Below, piece by piece: positions 1-10,570 of a DNA stretch of 64,000 nt (position 1 is the stretch's first letter; each line of letters opens with the position of its first letter). The notes beneath the pieces are model-generated. The model ran no database searches. It saw only the letters and a program-made list of their open reading frames with translations, and was not told the DNA's origin. The stretch spans positions 14,288,601 to 14,352,600 of the forward strand of contig OZ026598.1 in assembly GCA_964020085.1 (NCBI GenBank). The letters run 5' to 3'. Position numbers and translations under genes: made by a program. The DNA comes from Micromussa lordhowensis (lineage: Eukaryota > Cnidaria > Anthozoa > Scleractinia > Lobophylliidae).

Positions 1-274
1 AGATGACAGAGACAGCTGGTATCACTAGCGGCTAAATACAGGAATGGTTCTGACCTGTAATTGAATGATAAAAATAGTAATTAGTGAATAAGTTAATGCT
101 CGAGTCTAAGTGACACTTCACTTCACACGATCTCTCAAAGGTTGCGTGTATTTACTTGTAGCTTTATGAGCCGTTCGTTCTGTTCATTGATGCCAAAATC
201 GCGGAAATCGTTAACATAATTTAAAAAGCAATTAAGGAAGGCTAATCTATCTACTTAAATCGCTGGAAATGAAT

Positions 275-610
275 ATGAATGATGAATGGAAATGAATATG
301 GAAGGCGCAGTGGCCTCATGGTTAGCGCGCTCAACTCCGAAGCGAGCGCTCCAGATTCGAGCCCTGGCCGGGGAAATTGTGTTGTGTTCTTGGGCAAGAC
401 ACTTTACTCTCATGGTGCCCCTCTCCACCCAGGTGTATAAATGGGTACCGACGGATTTAATGCTGGGGGTAACCCTGCAATGGACTAGCATCCCATCCAG
501 GGGGGAGAAGAAATACTCCTAGTCGCTTCATGCTAAGGAAACCGGGATAAGCTCCGGCCTGATGGGCCACATTTGCCCGAATGCAGACTTTACCTTACCT
601 ACCTACATCA
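275..610 (+). mobile_element. tRNA-derived SINE
   Basis: The 5' part has a tRNA-like head: an A-box-like stretch (GGCGCAGTGG, 304-313) followed about 40 bases later by a B-box-like stretch (AGATTCGAGCC, 353-363). These are the internal RNA polymerase III promoter elements of SINEs. A roughly 200-base body follows and ends in a short ACCTT/ACCTA-type tail. The 12-base word CTGGAAATGAAT lies on both sides (263-274 and 611-622), which fits a target-site duplication. A related word at 288-301 leaves the exact left end uncertain. It has no coding capacity, and the short open frames across it are incidental. Confidence 0.7.
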
Positions 611-622
611 CTGGAAATGAAT

Positions 623-1636
623 TGTTTGCCTGGATAGGAGACAGAATCCTCTTGATTGCCATCTCGATTCCTTTCAAACGTGACTTGGCCTCGGAGCGAT
701 TCCTGTATTTAACCCCTGTACAGGAATAGCTCTTAAAGCTGATTAGTCGTCACTTCTTCATCACTGAACGCTCGACTTTCTTCTAATTCTTTGGGAAATC
801 CACCTCAGAATAGCAAAACCAAGTTATAGTCGATTGACAAGCTATAATAAGCCCGTTTTGCTTTTCTCTGTAGCAAAATATGAGATTGAGAATAGCAAAC
901 AGCTGTCTTAGTTTTCTGGAGCGATTCCTGTATTTGTGACCTTCCACGGCAAAACATACATTAACGGGTACCCATTAAAACGGGAAAAAATAACGGCTAA
1001 CAGACGGCAAAAGAACGGCTTATGAAAGGGTTAAAACTCCTTATTCACATGTTAAACGGGTAGCAAATGATTTCAAACATTTGAGCGTAAGCGTTTTAAC
1101 GGTAGCACATAGCCGTTTTAACGGCTAGAGCGAAGCGTTAAAATGAGTGGTAAATATTTTTATCGTTTGATTGTAGCCATTAAAACGGATAGCCCGAACC
1201 TTTACAATGGATAAACTTTTGAACAGACAAGACAAGAGAAAAAAGAATTGGTTCTTAAGATGTAGTTATGTTTGGAACTTACACTTTTTAGATCAGCTTC
1301 CCTCCACTCATTGTAAGCTCATTGTTGTCTCCGCTCGTCATCAGCCATCTGAAACTTGTAACACTTAAACAGGTCGAACGCGAATGACAAATTCAGAAAA
1401 AAGCGATTCTCAGCTACACACAGAAGTCTGATTCAACTAAATAGCGTGTGTTTATTTGGCGACTTGTTTTTGTTTTCAAATAAGCTCCCTCCTTTTTGTA
1501 CCACGACTCCATCATGGCATGAAATCGAGGTGCATTGTAGAGCCCTGGGAAAGAGAATCTCCATGATAACAACTGATGCGTCTGTGACTGCACGCATATT
1601 TCAAGAGAAAATTCAAACAGTCAGACCAGACAAAGC
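623..1636. other. Intergenic stretch without a recognised gene
   Basis: No coding region is visible. A direct repeat of the word GGAGCGATTCCTGTATTT occurs near 694 and 920. The middle part (about 930-1210) is the AACGG-rich repeat listed separately. The rest shows nothing I can name. Confidence 0.5.
930..1210. repeat. AACGG-rich dispersed repeat, copy 1
   Basis: The segment is dense in AACGG/CCGTT words. It starts with a GTGACCT-like stretch followed by AAAACATACATTAACGG. The same order of words recurs at about 48,599-48,870, so I read the two as copies of one dispersed family. No terminal repeats or coding region are evident. Confidence 0.4.
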
Positions 1637-3220
1637 ATGGCAGATTTCGTCCCAGAAATAGGAGAAAGTCCAAATCAGATTGAAAAAGCTAAGAGATTAC
1701 TTCGCAATGGTTGTGGCTGCTCGCGAGGATACAAAGAAGTTCAATGTTCAAGAAATTTTAGCAAAGAAACTGTGTTGTCCAATCTAAACAACTGTCTTGA
1801 GTTGACGGCAGCAGAACTTGACTTGGTTGTTTTGGCCAACATTCAAGTGTTTTCAAGGGACAAGTACATTGGAGGTAAAAGAAGCAGAAGCTCTAGATGC
1901 AATTACCAGTATCGATCTATCCTGATCTGCAAAGAAATGTTTCTTCATCTTTATGGCATCAGTGACTCCCGACTTTGTAGACTGAAGGAGCATTACGATA
2001 AATATGGCATCTTTCCGCGGACCCACTGCAACACTAAGAGGCTTCCAAGTAACACCCTTCCCCAGTTAGTTACTGAGAACGTGCACAACTTTCTCGCTAA
2101 TTATGTGAAAGAAAACGCAATTGTTCTTCCTGGAAGAATTCCTGGATTCAAGAGCAATGAAGTAAAGGTACTGCCCTCTAGCAAAACTAAAATGAGTGTC
2201 TGGCGTGCCTACACTTCAACATGCGAAGCTTCTGGAGTACAAGCTGTCAGTTACAGTAAATTTGCGGAATTGTGGCCACAGTCCATCCTCATGTTGTTGT
2301 GTCCAAACCGATGACAGACCTTTGCTTAACGTGTCAGCAGAATACGACAAAACTTTGACGTGCAGCTAACCTTTCTGAACTAGAAAAATCCGACTGCATT
2401 AAAGCTCAGCAGCACCACCTGAACTGTGCACAAGCCGAACGAGAATGGTACCGAAACACTTGCTCAGAGGAAGACGCAACTTTCATGCGCATAGAGGATG
2501 AGGTGGATTTTAATGAAAGTTGTGAGGCTTGTTCTTTTGATGGTAGTATGCACTATTCATTCGATTATGCCCAACAGGTGCACAAACCGAGTAATCCACT
2601 TTAACCAGGGCCCATCTATTTCAAAGCGCTGCGAAAATGTGGAATTTTCGGCATTATGTGCGAAGGAGTACCTCGTCACGTGAATTATTTAATCGACGAA
2701 GCTTCCACTGTTGGAAAAGGCACCAATGCAACTATAAGCTATGTTTATCAGTTCTTTGCGCGACATGGACTAGGAGAAAACAAAACAATCTATAAAGTAC
2801 TCATTCCTTATAGCAGGTCACACAAAATTTGGCCCTGATCGTTGTTTTGGAATGCTGAAGAAATCATACAAAGTCAATTTCATTTCTTCACTCTACGAAC
2901 TTGCTGGAATGGTGGATGCCTCCAGCAGCACAGGAGTCAACAAAGCACAACTAGTAGCAACACATGACGGCCGAATTATTGTACCCGTTTACGACTGGTC
3001 TATGTTTCTGGGACAGTATTTTAAGAAAATCACAAACATCACGAACTTTCATCACTTCCGATTTACTGAGGACGAGCCAGGAGTTATGTATTGCAAAGAA
3101 CCTGTATCATCTCCTGAACAACAGTTTGTGTTACTTAAAAACCGTGCCGTTATCCCACCAGTTGCGGTCTTACCAGAAGAGATCAAGCCAGAGGGACTCA
3201 GTGGGTTATCCCCAGTGTAA
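1637..3220 (+). pseudogene. Decayed DUF7869-like gene (transposon-associated family)
   Basis: The first part (1637-2314, 225 codons) has a Cys-rich start (CGCSRGY), then LPGRIPGFKSNE and a YSKFAELW segment. This order is typical of a repetitive invertebrate family I recall as DUF7869-containing proteins. A frameshift near 2285 moves into a frame reading KPMTDLCLTCQQN. From about 2480 the frame reads HYSFDYAQQVHKPSNP, with TAA replacing a codon near 2602, and continues through CGIFGIMCEGVPRHVNYL. Near 2800 the frame jumps straight to HTKFGPDRCFG. The DNC-x-GQNKNN block expected between them is missing, so an internal deletion is likely. The last part reads THDGRIIVPVYDWSMFLGQYF and ends at 3220. 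I infer a dead copy. The family is thought to be mobile, but its chemistry is not established to my knowledge. Confidence 0.7.
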
Positions 3221-3300
3221 TAACCACAGCTGGCGTCACTAGTGTGCTGGCATTAATATCACTGGAAAGCTGACATCACAAGCATATTGTAGGGTTAGGG

Positions 3301-4690
3301 TAGAAACAAGAGAAACAGGAGAAGCAGGAGAAGCAGTAGAAATGGTGGAAACAGCAGAAACAGTAAAACAGTAGAAAAGGTGGAAACAGCAGAAACAGTA
3401 AAACAGCAGAAAAGGTGGACAGCAGAAACGGTAGGAACAGTGGATACAACAGAAACAGTAGATACGCTGGAAACAGTAGGAATGGTAGAAACAGTAGAAA
3501 CAGTACAAAAGGTGGAAACAACAGAATAAGTAGGAAGAGTAGAAACAGTAGAAAAGGTGGAAACAGCAGAAACAGTAGAAACAGTATAAACCATAGAAAC
3601 CGTAGAAAAAGTAGCAACGGTGGATACGGCAGAAATAATAGAAACCGTGTAAACACCAGAAACAATAGAAAAGGTAGAAACCATGGAAACAGTAGGAACG
3701 GTTGTAACAGTAAAAACCTTAGGAACCAAAGGAAACAGGAGAAACAGTAGAAACGGTGGGAACAGCAGAAACAGTAAAACAGTAGAAAAGGTGGACACAG
3801 CAAAAACGGTAGGAACAGTGGATACAACAGAAACAGTAGGTACAGTGGAAACAATAGAAACAGTAGGAATGGTAGAAACAGTACAAAAGGTGGAAACAAC
3901 AGAAACAGTAGGAACGGTAGAAACAGTAAAAACATTAGAAATAGTAGAAATGGTTGAAAAAGTAGGAACGACTGAAGAAACAGTAAAAACAGTGGCGACC
4001 ATAGAAACAGTAGAAACGGTGGATACAGCAGAATAAGTGGGAACAGTAGAAACAGTAGAAAAGGTGGAAACAGCAGAAACAGTAGAAACCGTAGAAAAAG
4101 TAGAAACGGTGGATACGGCAGAAATAGTAGAAACGGTGGAAACACCAGAAACAGTAGAAAAGGTAGAAACAGTAGAAACAGTATAAACAGTATAAACAGT
4201 AGGAACGGTTGTAACAGTAAAAACCTTAGGAACCGAAGAAAGAGTAGAAACGGTGGATAGAAGCAGAAAAAGTAGGAACAGTATAAATGGTGGAAATAGT
4301 AGGAAAAGTAGGAACAGTAGAAACGGCGGAAACAATGAAAAACGGAAGAAACAGGGGAAACAGTAGAAACAGCAGAAACAGAAGAAACGGTGGAAACTGT
4401 AGAAACGGTAGAAACAGTGGAAACAGTAGAAACAGCAGAAACAGTAGAAACAGCAGAAACAGAACAAACAGTGGAAACTGTAGAAACGGAAGAAACAGCG
4501 GCAACAGTAGAAACTGCAGAAACAGCAGAAACAGTAGAAACGGTGGTAGCAGTAGAAACAGTACAAATGGTGGAAACAGTAGAAAGAGTAGCAGTAGAAA
4601 CGGTGGAAACAGCAGGAACAGTAGGACCAATAGTAGAAACGGTGGAAACAGTTGAAACGGTGGAAACAGCAGAAATAGTAGTACGGAACA
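3301..4690. repeat. Minisatellite of 9-bp units (GAAACAGTA family), 1.4 kb
   Basis: The sequence is built almost wholly from 9-base units such as GAAACAGTA, GAAACGGTG and GAAACAGCA. Because 9 is divisible by 3 and stop codons are rare in the unit, long open frames run through it on both strands. Their products are pure ETV, NSR or LLF-type repeats and are not genes. There is higher-order structure: the block around GTTGTAACAGTAAAAACC occurs at 3701 and again at 4208, 507 bases apart, with similar neighbouring variants. A shorter array of the same family lies at about 39,105-39,397 in the opposite orientation. Confidence 0.92.
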
Positions 4691-4735
4691 AAGAAGGAAT
4701 TGTCTTGGGAAAGTATCACGCATTCCTGTGAATTG

Positions 4736-5137
4736 TCCATCAGCTTACCATGTTTACAATGGCGGTCGCTGATAGGATCAATGATGTTGCATTGCTTTTA
4801 TTGCTCCTTTCCTTTTTAATGTCGAATTGTTCATCTTCAAACGAGAACAATCCGGGAATTTCTAAAGCCAGCCACAGTTTCATCCAAACTGTCCTTGAAA
4901 GCTATGTTACCTCCGGAGGGAAATCTAACACAGTTTGGTTAGCACATGGCGTAATAATCAGGAGTGATGAGAGAAGATCAATTTTTCTTACCCCTGAAGA
5001 GTTCCTAGTCGAGGATATAATATTATGGGATCCATTAAGTCACAATCCAGACTTGAATTTAAGATGTCCTAGCTGTTTTGAAACTGGTGCCATTAATGAG
5101 TCAGTTAGAGCGACAAGATGAAAAGATGGCAGTTCCT
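4736..5137 (+). pseudogene. N-terminal piece of an OTU-containing transposase-like gene (DUF6729-like)
   Basis: From 4750 the frame reads a Ser/Asn-rich start, then IFLTPEEFLVEDIILWDP and a CPSC pair, a pattern I associate with the DUF6729 zinc-binding module of a repetitive eukaryotic transposase family. A stop (TGA) at 5119-5121 is followed, in the same frame, by KDGSS, which runs straight into the inverted repeat starting at 5138. The same frame resumes at 24,221 with PRRLYG and then LLVSRVYMCRRRH, the expected next module. The gene was therefore split by the 19-kb insertion. It was probably already decaying, since it carries stops outside the insertion point. The 5' end abuts the minisatellite and is not defined. 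Confidence 0.65.
5133..5137. repeat. Target-site duplication TTCCT, left copy
   Basis: TTCCT directly precedes the left inverted repeat and is repeated at 24,216-24,220 directly after the right one. Using a single copy, the flanks join as GGC AGT TCC TCA TGC, which keeps the reading frame of the interrupted gene. Confidence 0.85.
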
Positions 5138-5821
5138 CCACAGGTGGCCCAAGCTCGATATATGAGTAGCTCTATGTGGACCTTTGCATTGTTACGTGAC
5201 TCGAGCGATTTGCATATTTATAAAGATTTGTATGGGGAAAGAAGTAAACCCGAAAAAAAACGAAAAATTACCATTGAATTACAATAAAAACCGCTTACCT
5301 GAATTCCAGCTCCGCTTTCTTTGTGTGCTGTGTGATTTTTTAACTGATTTAGAGCGGTTTAGCGTAGTTTAGGTTCAAACGGTTTCTTCTCTATATATAA
5401 TATATACAAGGTAGGAGACTTGAGCTTGAACGGCGACCGGATCAACTGAAGGAGAACGGCCATAAATTCCTTCCAAAGGCTCCGATGGCCTCAAAACTCC
5501 ACGTGGCCCTCGGGAGATAGTCGCCAAACACATCCGTGCCTATCCTTCGAGGACCTTCGGCACAGGAAGGAAATTATTTCTCCGCGATCTCCACAATCTT
5601 GTCCGTTGAGCTCCATCGAAAACGGCTTTATTCGGATGTCTCGTGCACGGCCGTTTGAAAAACGGCTTAGCGACCCGGCCTAAAGGTAAAATTTCTCACT
5701 CACACGGTGGACCAAGGTAAAATGACCCCGAGAACAATCACACCCTCCTGCCTACCCTCGGGCCTTCATTTGCTCACGCCATCATTTACGCCGGCCAATC
5801 CGAACTCGTTCCAGACGAAGT
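5138..5821 (+). repeat. Left terminal inverted repeat (684 bp)
   Basis: It starts CCACAGGTGGCCC and is the reverse complement of 23,532-24,215, with only scattered differences seen by eye. The two copies have equal length and both end at CCAGACGAAGT. It contains a TATATATAATATATA run (5392-5407) and a small palindrome with arms GCCGTTT/AAACGGC (5650-5666). The open frames inside occur in mirror image in the other copy and look incidental. Confidence 0.93.
5392..5407 (+). promoter_or_regulatory. TATA-like run inside the terminal inverted repeat
   Basis: An alternating TA run lies about 260 bases from the element end. Being in an inverted repeat, it occurs at both ends facing inward (mirror copy around 23,946-23,961). 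It could serve as a core promoter for the two internal genes, but no transcript start can be seen from sequence alone. Confidence 0.2.
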
Positions 5822-5863
5822 TTGTCAAGACATGGATGCAGGAACTGGCGGGAAATCGAGAGC

Positions 5864-5871
5864 TGAATTTC

Positions 5872-5903
<32 letters not shown>

Positions 5904-8900
5904 ATCTTTAATTTTTACAATACTTATTACTTACGCCACTTACAATACTAACACTTATACTATTTGCATTACTTACAATACAATACGCCTACTTACTCTA
6001 CTAACAATACTAATACTTACACCAACCAAACTAATACTTACAGTAATTACAATATTTACAATCTACTCAGATTACTTACCCGACTTACAATTCTTGCACA
6101 ACGAAATACAATACATTTAAAAAAAAAAAAAAAATTATTAAAGTGCCAGCTTACTCGTGATAGTAATTTTGATTCTAAAATTCGGACTGAAAAAGTTATA
6201 CATGGTATATGGTATGTAGTATATACATGCCTTGTTTATTTTCCTTCATTGTCGTTTTCATTTTCAGGGGACTAGGATCAAGTTCTCAAGAGATTACAAA
6301 ATAGCCAACAGAGGCTCCCACTTTTTTAAGGCGATTGTAGTTTTATTGCCTTCTATTTCATAGATATGTTTTAAATACTGTAAAAAATTGTCTAGTTTTG
6401 GAGGACATTTTTTCTGTCTACATAGCCAAATATAATATTTAGCGTTTAAGCACCAGAAGTTAATCTGAAGTTTATTTTTAGAGTTATCTGGCCTTAGACC
6501 CAGTGCTGTATCAGGCTCTAAGGGTGTCTCTTTAGCGATAACTTGGCATGACTGTAACCATACTTTGAAATTGGTCCAGAAAGCTTGAGTTTTTGGGCAA
6601 GTCCAAAATAAATGTGCCAGTTTCTCTGTTTCTTTTTCGCAGAAAGTGCATTTCTCGCTATCGACAAGACCAATTTTTTTCAAGAAGTTATTTGTGGATA
6701 TTCTTCTATGAAGGAATTTAAAATTGAAAGTTACAAGTTTTGTGCTCTTTGTGCATTGAAAAGCCATTTGATAAGCTTCTTTCCAGTTGAGTTCTTGTTT
6801 TGTCGTTAGAATGATGTCTTCCTGCCACTTTTGTTGACTTTGGTTAGGTGATTCACTTTTTTCTAATACAAGTTTCTTATATACTAATCTACTTGGTTTT
6901 TTGCTTCTTAGAAATTTTGTCAAGAAACTTTCATGTTTAATCGAGCTTCTGGCATTATGGGGTATATATCTTTGGAGAAGTTTGATTGAAGAAATGATTC
7001 CAAGAAAGGATAAAGGACGGACTGTCAGGTCGTGTATAGTTTGGAAGGCAGTAAGCGGAAGAAACTTTCCAGAGTCGTCCATTAAATGTTCTACTTTTGT
7101 TATTCCTTTGAGGTACCAGTCCTTATAGAAAACTGGTCTATTCTCAACTCTTATTAGTGAATTATACCATAAGGGCAATGACTGAAGGTGATAATCCGAC
7201 AAAATGTTTTCCTCATAATTGGCTTCTGACCAGATTTCAAGGATTTCTTTGAAAAAAGGATCTGATACTTTGATAATGTTGCGACTGTCTTTTGTGTTGA
7301 GATTTCCAGTTAGTGTTACTTCACCTCCATATTTTTCAAGTTCCGAGTCAAAAAAACTTTTCCAGCTTCCACAATTTTCCTTATCTAGATACTTTTTTAT
7401 CCATGTGGTTTTAAGAGATCGATTAAACGAAGCTATATCAATCATTTTTAATCCCCCTTCTGAGTAATCATTTATCATTATATTTCTTTTTATTTTGTCG
7501 CCTTTGCCATTCCATAAGAAGTTATAAAACATTACATTTATATCTTTTATTGCTGCATGATTTGTTTCAAGAGGAGAAAAAATGTAAACTAGTTGTGAAG
7601 CTATAAGGCTTTTTAAAACAGTGATTTTTCCTAAAAGGCTGAGTCTGCGAAGTTTCCAGCATCCCAAAATCAACTTAGTTTTTTCTATTTTATCTTTGTA
7701 GTTCAAAGATATAGTTACATCGGGGTCTGTTGACAACCATACCCCCAAAGCTCTGACTTTTTTTTTGGGCCATTTGAAGTCCTTTTGAGGACAAAGTTTA
7801 AAATCCCAATCCGCGCTTGCACCAATCCACAAAGCTTCTGTCTTTTTACTATTAAGTCTGAGGCCAGATATATTACCAAAAAAGTCTATTATCTTCAAGG
7901 ATTCTAGAAAGGATTCTTCGGAGCCGTCTAAAATAAGGGTCGTGTCATCTGCATATTGGCTAAGTTTAATTTCTTTGTTCTTTACACTTATGCCACGAAT
8001 CTCCTTTTTTTGGCGAATTGCATTGGCGAGTACTTCTACAGAAAGAATAAATAGATAAGGCGACAGAGGGCAACCTTGCCTAACCCCCCGGCTAAGCTCA
8101 AAGAAATTACTTGCCCATCCATTGTTTAAAATACAGCTTTCACTATTGCAGTAAAATACTTTTAACCAGTTCAATAATGATGGGCCGAAACCAAAGTGTT
8201 CGAAGGTTTTGCGAATAAAGGGCCACTCTAGAGTATCAAAGGCTTTTTCAAAATCAAGAAAAAGGAGCAATCCCGGCATATTTTTCGCTTTTGTATATTT
8301 GATAACGCTATCTATTAAACGAATATTTTCTCCGATAAATCTGTCTCTAATGAAACCGGTTTGATCGTTGGAAACAAGCTTTGGCAAAACCATTTTGATG
8401 CGGCTTGCAATAGCTTTTGTCGCTATTTTGTAATCACAATTCAGAAGCGTTAACGGTCGCCAGTTCTTTATTGAATTAAGGTCAGCATCCTTTTTTGGTA
8501 TGAGTTTAATAATACCCCTCCTTTGTGATATTGAGAGCTTTCCTATTTCGTCGGAATAATTAAAAGAGTTTATCAAAATTTCCGCCACATCCTTCCAAAA
8601 CACTTTGTAGAATTCACAGGGTAGACCATCGGTTCCTGGGGATTTATCTGGCACCATGCTTTTCAGCGCTTCTAAACATTCCTTAATGCTTAATTCTCCT
8701 TCGCAGAGAGATTGTTCATCGCTATTCAAAAGCGTTCTGTCTTTTTGTTGTGGAAAGAAGAAAGCCCCGTCTTGGTTTTCAGTAGCTACTTTAGAACTGT
8801 AAAGATTTCGGTAAAATGATTCACATTCCTTTAAGATGTCTTTGTCTGTACATATGAGGTCGTTGTCATTAACTTTAAGCTGGGTTATTGTTCCTTGTTT

Positions 8901-9764
8901 ACAATGTCTCTTTTCGAGGTTGAGAAAGTATTTGGTGTTTTTCTCACCTTCATTGTACCATTGAGATTTAGATCTTAAAATTGCTCCTTTTGTCCGATAT
9001 TCTATTATTGCCTCTAGTTCGCGTTTCTTTGTTTCAAGTTCCGACCACACTTTTTGTCTTTGAGTTTCGTCACCTTTAAATTCAGAAAGACATTTGTCAA
9101 GACTTGCAATTGCTTGTTCTATTTCTTCCTCTTTTTTCATTAGTTTCTTTTTCTTAGAAGTTCCATATTTCAAGGACTCCTCTCTCACTTTCATTTTAAC
9201 CATTTCCCATAGTAAATTAGGGTTGACAGTATCATCTTGCACATACTCAGCCTTGGTTTGATTTATAATTAATTTTATCCGATTAACATACTCAATGTCA
9301 TTTAAGAAAGAGGTGTTAAGTTTCCAAAAACCCCGCCCTCTATTGTTGGAATGCAGCGAGATTTGTAATGTAATCATGGAATGATCCGTTTTGTATCCTG
9401 GTAATATGTCGGCACTGACGATGTTACAAAAAGTAGTCTGATTCACTAGGAAAAAGTCGAGCCTACAGTGAACTTCAGGTTTTTTTTGTCGCCACGTGAA
9501 TCTGGAACTCTCAGGGTTTAACACTCTCCATGCATCTATCAGGTCCAGGTTTTCAGAGAAATCGTTTATCACTTCCAGTGACTTTTTATGGGATCTGGCA
9601 AGACCACCTTTTTTATCCTTATTAACGTCAAGTACTAGGTTAAAGTCACCACCCACAATTATCTCCTCGCATTTAAAATCGAGCAGCCGATTAAAAACAG
9701 AGGTGAAGAAATTTGGATCATCTTCGTTTGGAGCGTATATATTTGCTAGGGTTATGAATTTCTT
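5864..9764 (-). mobile_element. L1/Tx1-like LINE insertion, 5' truncated
   Basis: The insertion is on the minus strand. Its 3' poly(A) is the T run at 5872-5895. A 10-base direct repeat TGAATTTCTT lies at 5864-5873 and 9755-9764, consistent with target-primed insertion. The 3' region (about 5900-6290) is AT-rich with ACTTACAATACT-like words and a 14-base A run at 6121-6134. The 5' end is cut within the endonuclease domain. It lies about 40 bases inside the left inverted repeat of the 19-kb element, so it arrived later. Confidence 0.85.
6294..9754 (-). CDS. LINE ORF2 protein, endonuclease (partial) and reverse transcriptase
   Basis: About 1,150 uninterrupted codons. The N-terminus starts mid-domain at YAPNEDDP, followed by GGDFN and, about 90 residues later, TDHSM, all apurinic-type endonuclease motifs. 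The reverse transcriptase follows: NWRPLTLLN, FLDFEKAFDT, RGVRQGCPLSPYLF and the catalytic YADD near 7,940-7,956. The C-terminus has a Cys-rich knuckle (CTFCEKETEKLAHLFW, then C). The order and the RGFWKLN motif fit the L1/Tx1 group. The protein nicks target DNA and copies its own RNA at the nick. Only the extreme N-terminus of ORF2 is missing and there are no stops, so the insertion is fairly recent but cannot be autonomous. Confidence 0.88.
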
Positions 9765-10570
9765 GGTTTGGTTACTTCAATAGCCGAAGGATTTTGATCA
9801 TGGATAGCAAGTAAGATTTACTTTCATTATTTTAGTGTAAACAAGCGAGCAAAGGCAAAATACAAGTAGCCATGCTTTGTTGTAGTAACATTTATATTAT
9901 ATTAGAAGACATGAAGTCATGAATGAATGTACGTATTAAGGTTATTCTTTCTATACTGTAAAATTCAGTCACGTTCGTCTTTGACCTAATATCGTGTAGC
10001 GATGACTGCTTGTTTCTTGTTACAAGAGGTTCATCGTTAGTTTTGAAGTATGCTTTCATGTTATGGGGAAAAATCGCAACTTCCTAACTCGCTGACTGAT
10101 TTAAGCTCATCGCTCAAATCTTTTAGGTTCTTGATTTGGCAGGTATTCTACGTTCGTCTTGTTAGTTTTCTATCTGTTAAAAACCAGACAGAATGTCTGA
10201 GTTTCAGTGAAACGTAAGCATATGCGTACTTTTACATGCTACAGTACATGAATGCTCGAACTCGTGAAAAATCACACCTTCGTGACTATGACTGATTTAC
10301 ATATTGCTCCAATCTCTTTAATGGTTTATGATTTGATAGGTACTCTTCAGGGTTTACCAAATCTTATGTCCAATTGAAATTCAGTTCGGACATCTTAACC
10401 TTTAACATGACTTTTCAGTGAGAGAAGCCCATTTTTTATTACGAGAATACAGAAATAGTTGAAAATTGACTTCAAATTACAGTGGAATTAAAATTAATCG
10501 TATAGTCATAAAAGCAAACCTCAAAAAAGTTGTTACCGATAAATATTTTTTCATAATTAAGATTCACAGC
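9765..10570. other. 5' region of the helicase gene, first exon(s) not identified
   Basis: The helicase frame opens behind a splice acceptor at 10,570, so one or more upstream exons should lie here or have been displaced by the LINE. An ATG with a nearby GTAAGA donor occurs around 9,799-9,812, but joining it directly to 10,571 gives a stop. Two diverged direct repeats (about 10,065-10,150 and 10,265-10,350, both containing GACTGATTTA) suggest a local duplication. Nothing else is recognised. Confidence 0.4.

Noticed and set aside
304..375. Possible tRNA gene
   Set aside because: Only the A- and B-box-like parts match. There is no full cloverleaf, and the body, tail and flanking duplication fit a SINE.
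3239..4740. Open frames of up to about 480 codons on both strands
   Set aside because: They run through the 9-bp minisatellite and encode only ETV, NSR, FLLFL or STV-type repeats. Unit length divisible by three explains the lack of stops.
5078..5372. Small frames in the left inverted repeat, mirrored at 23,981-24,169
   Set aside because: The same frame occurs in both inverted repeats only because the repeats are identical. There is no motif, start context or splice support.
5707..6275. Plus-strand frames with poly-Phe and Asn/Thr-rich text
   Set aside because: They cross the LINE poly(A) complement and its AT-rich 3' region and are not genes.
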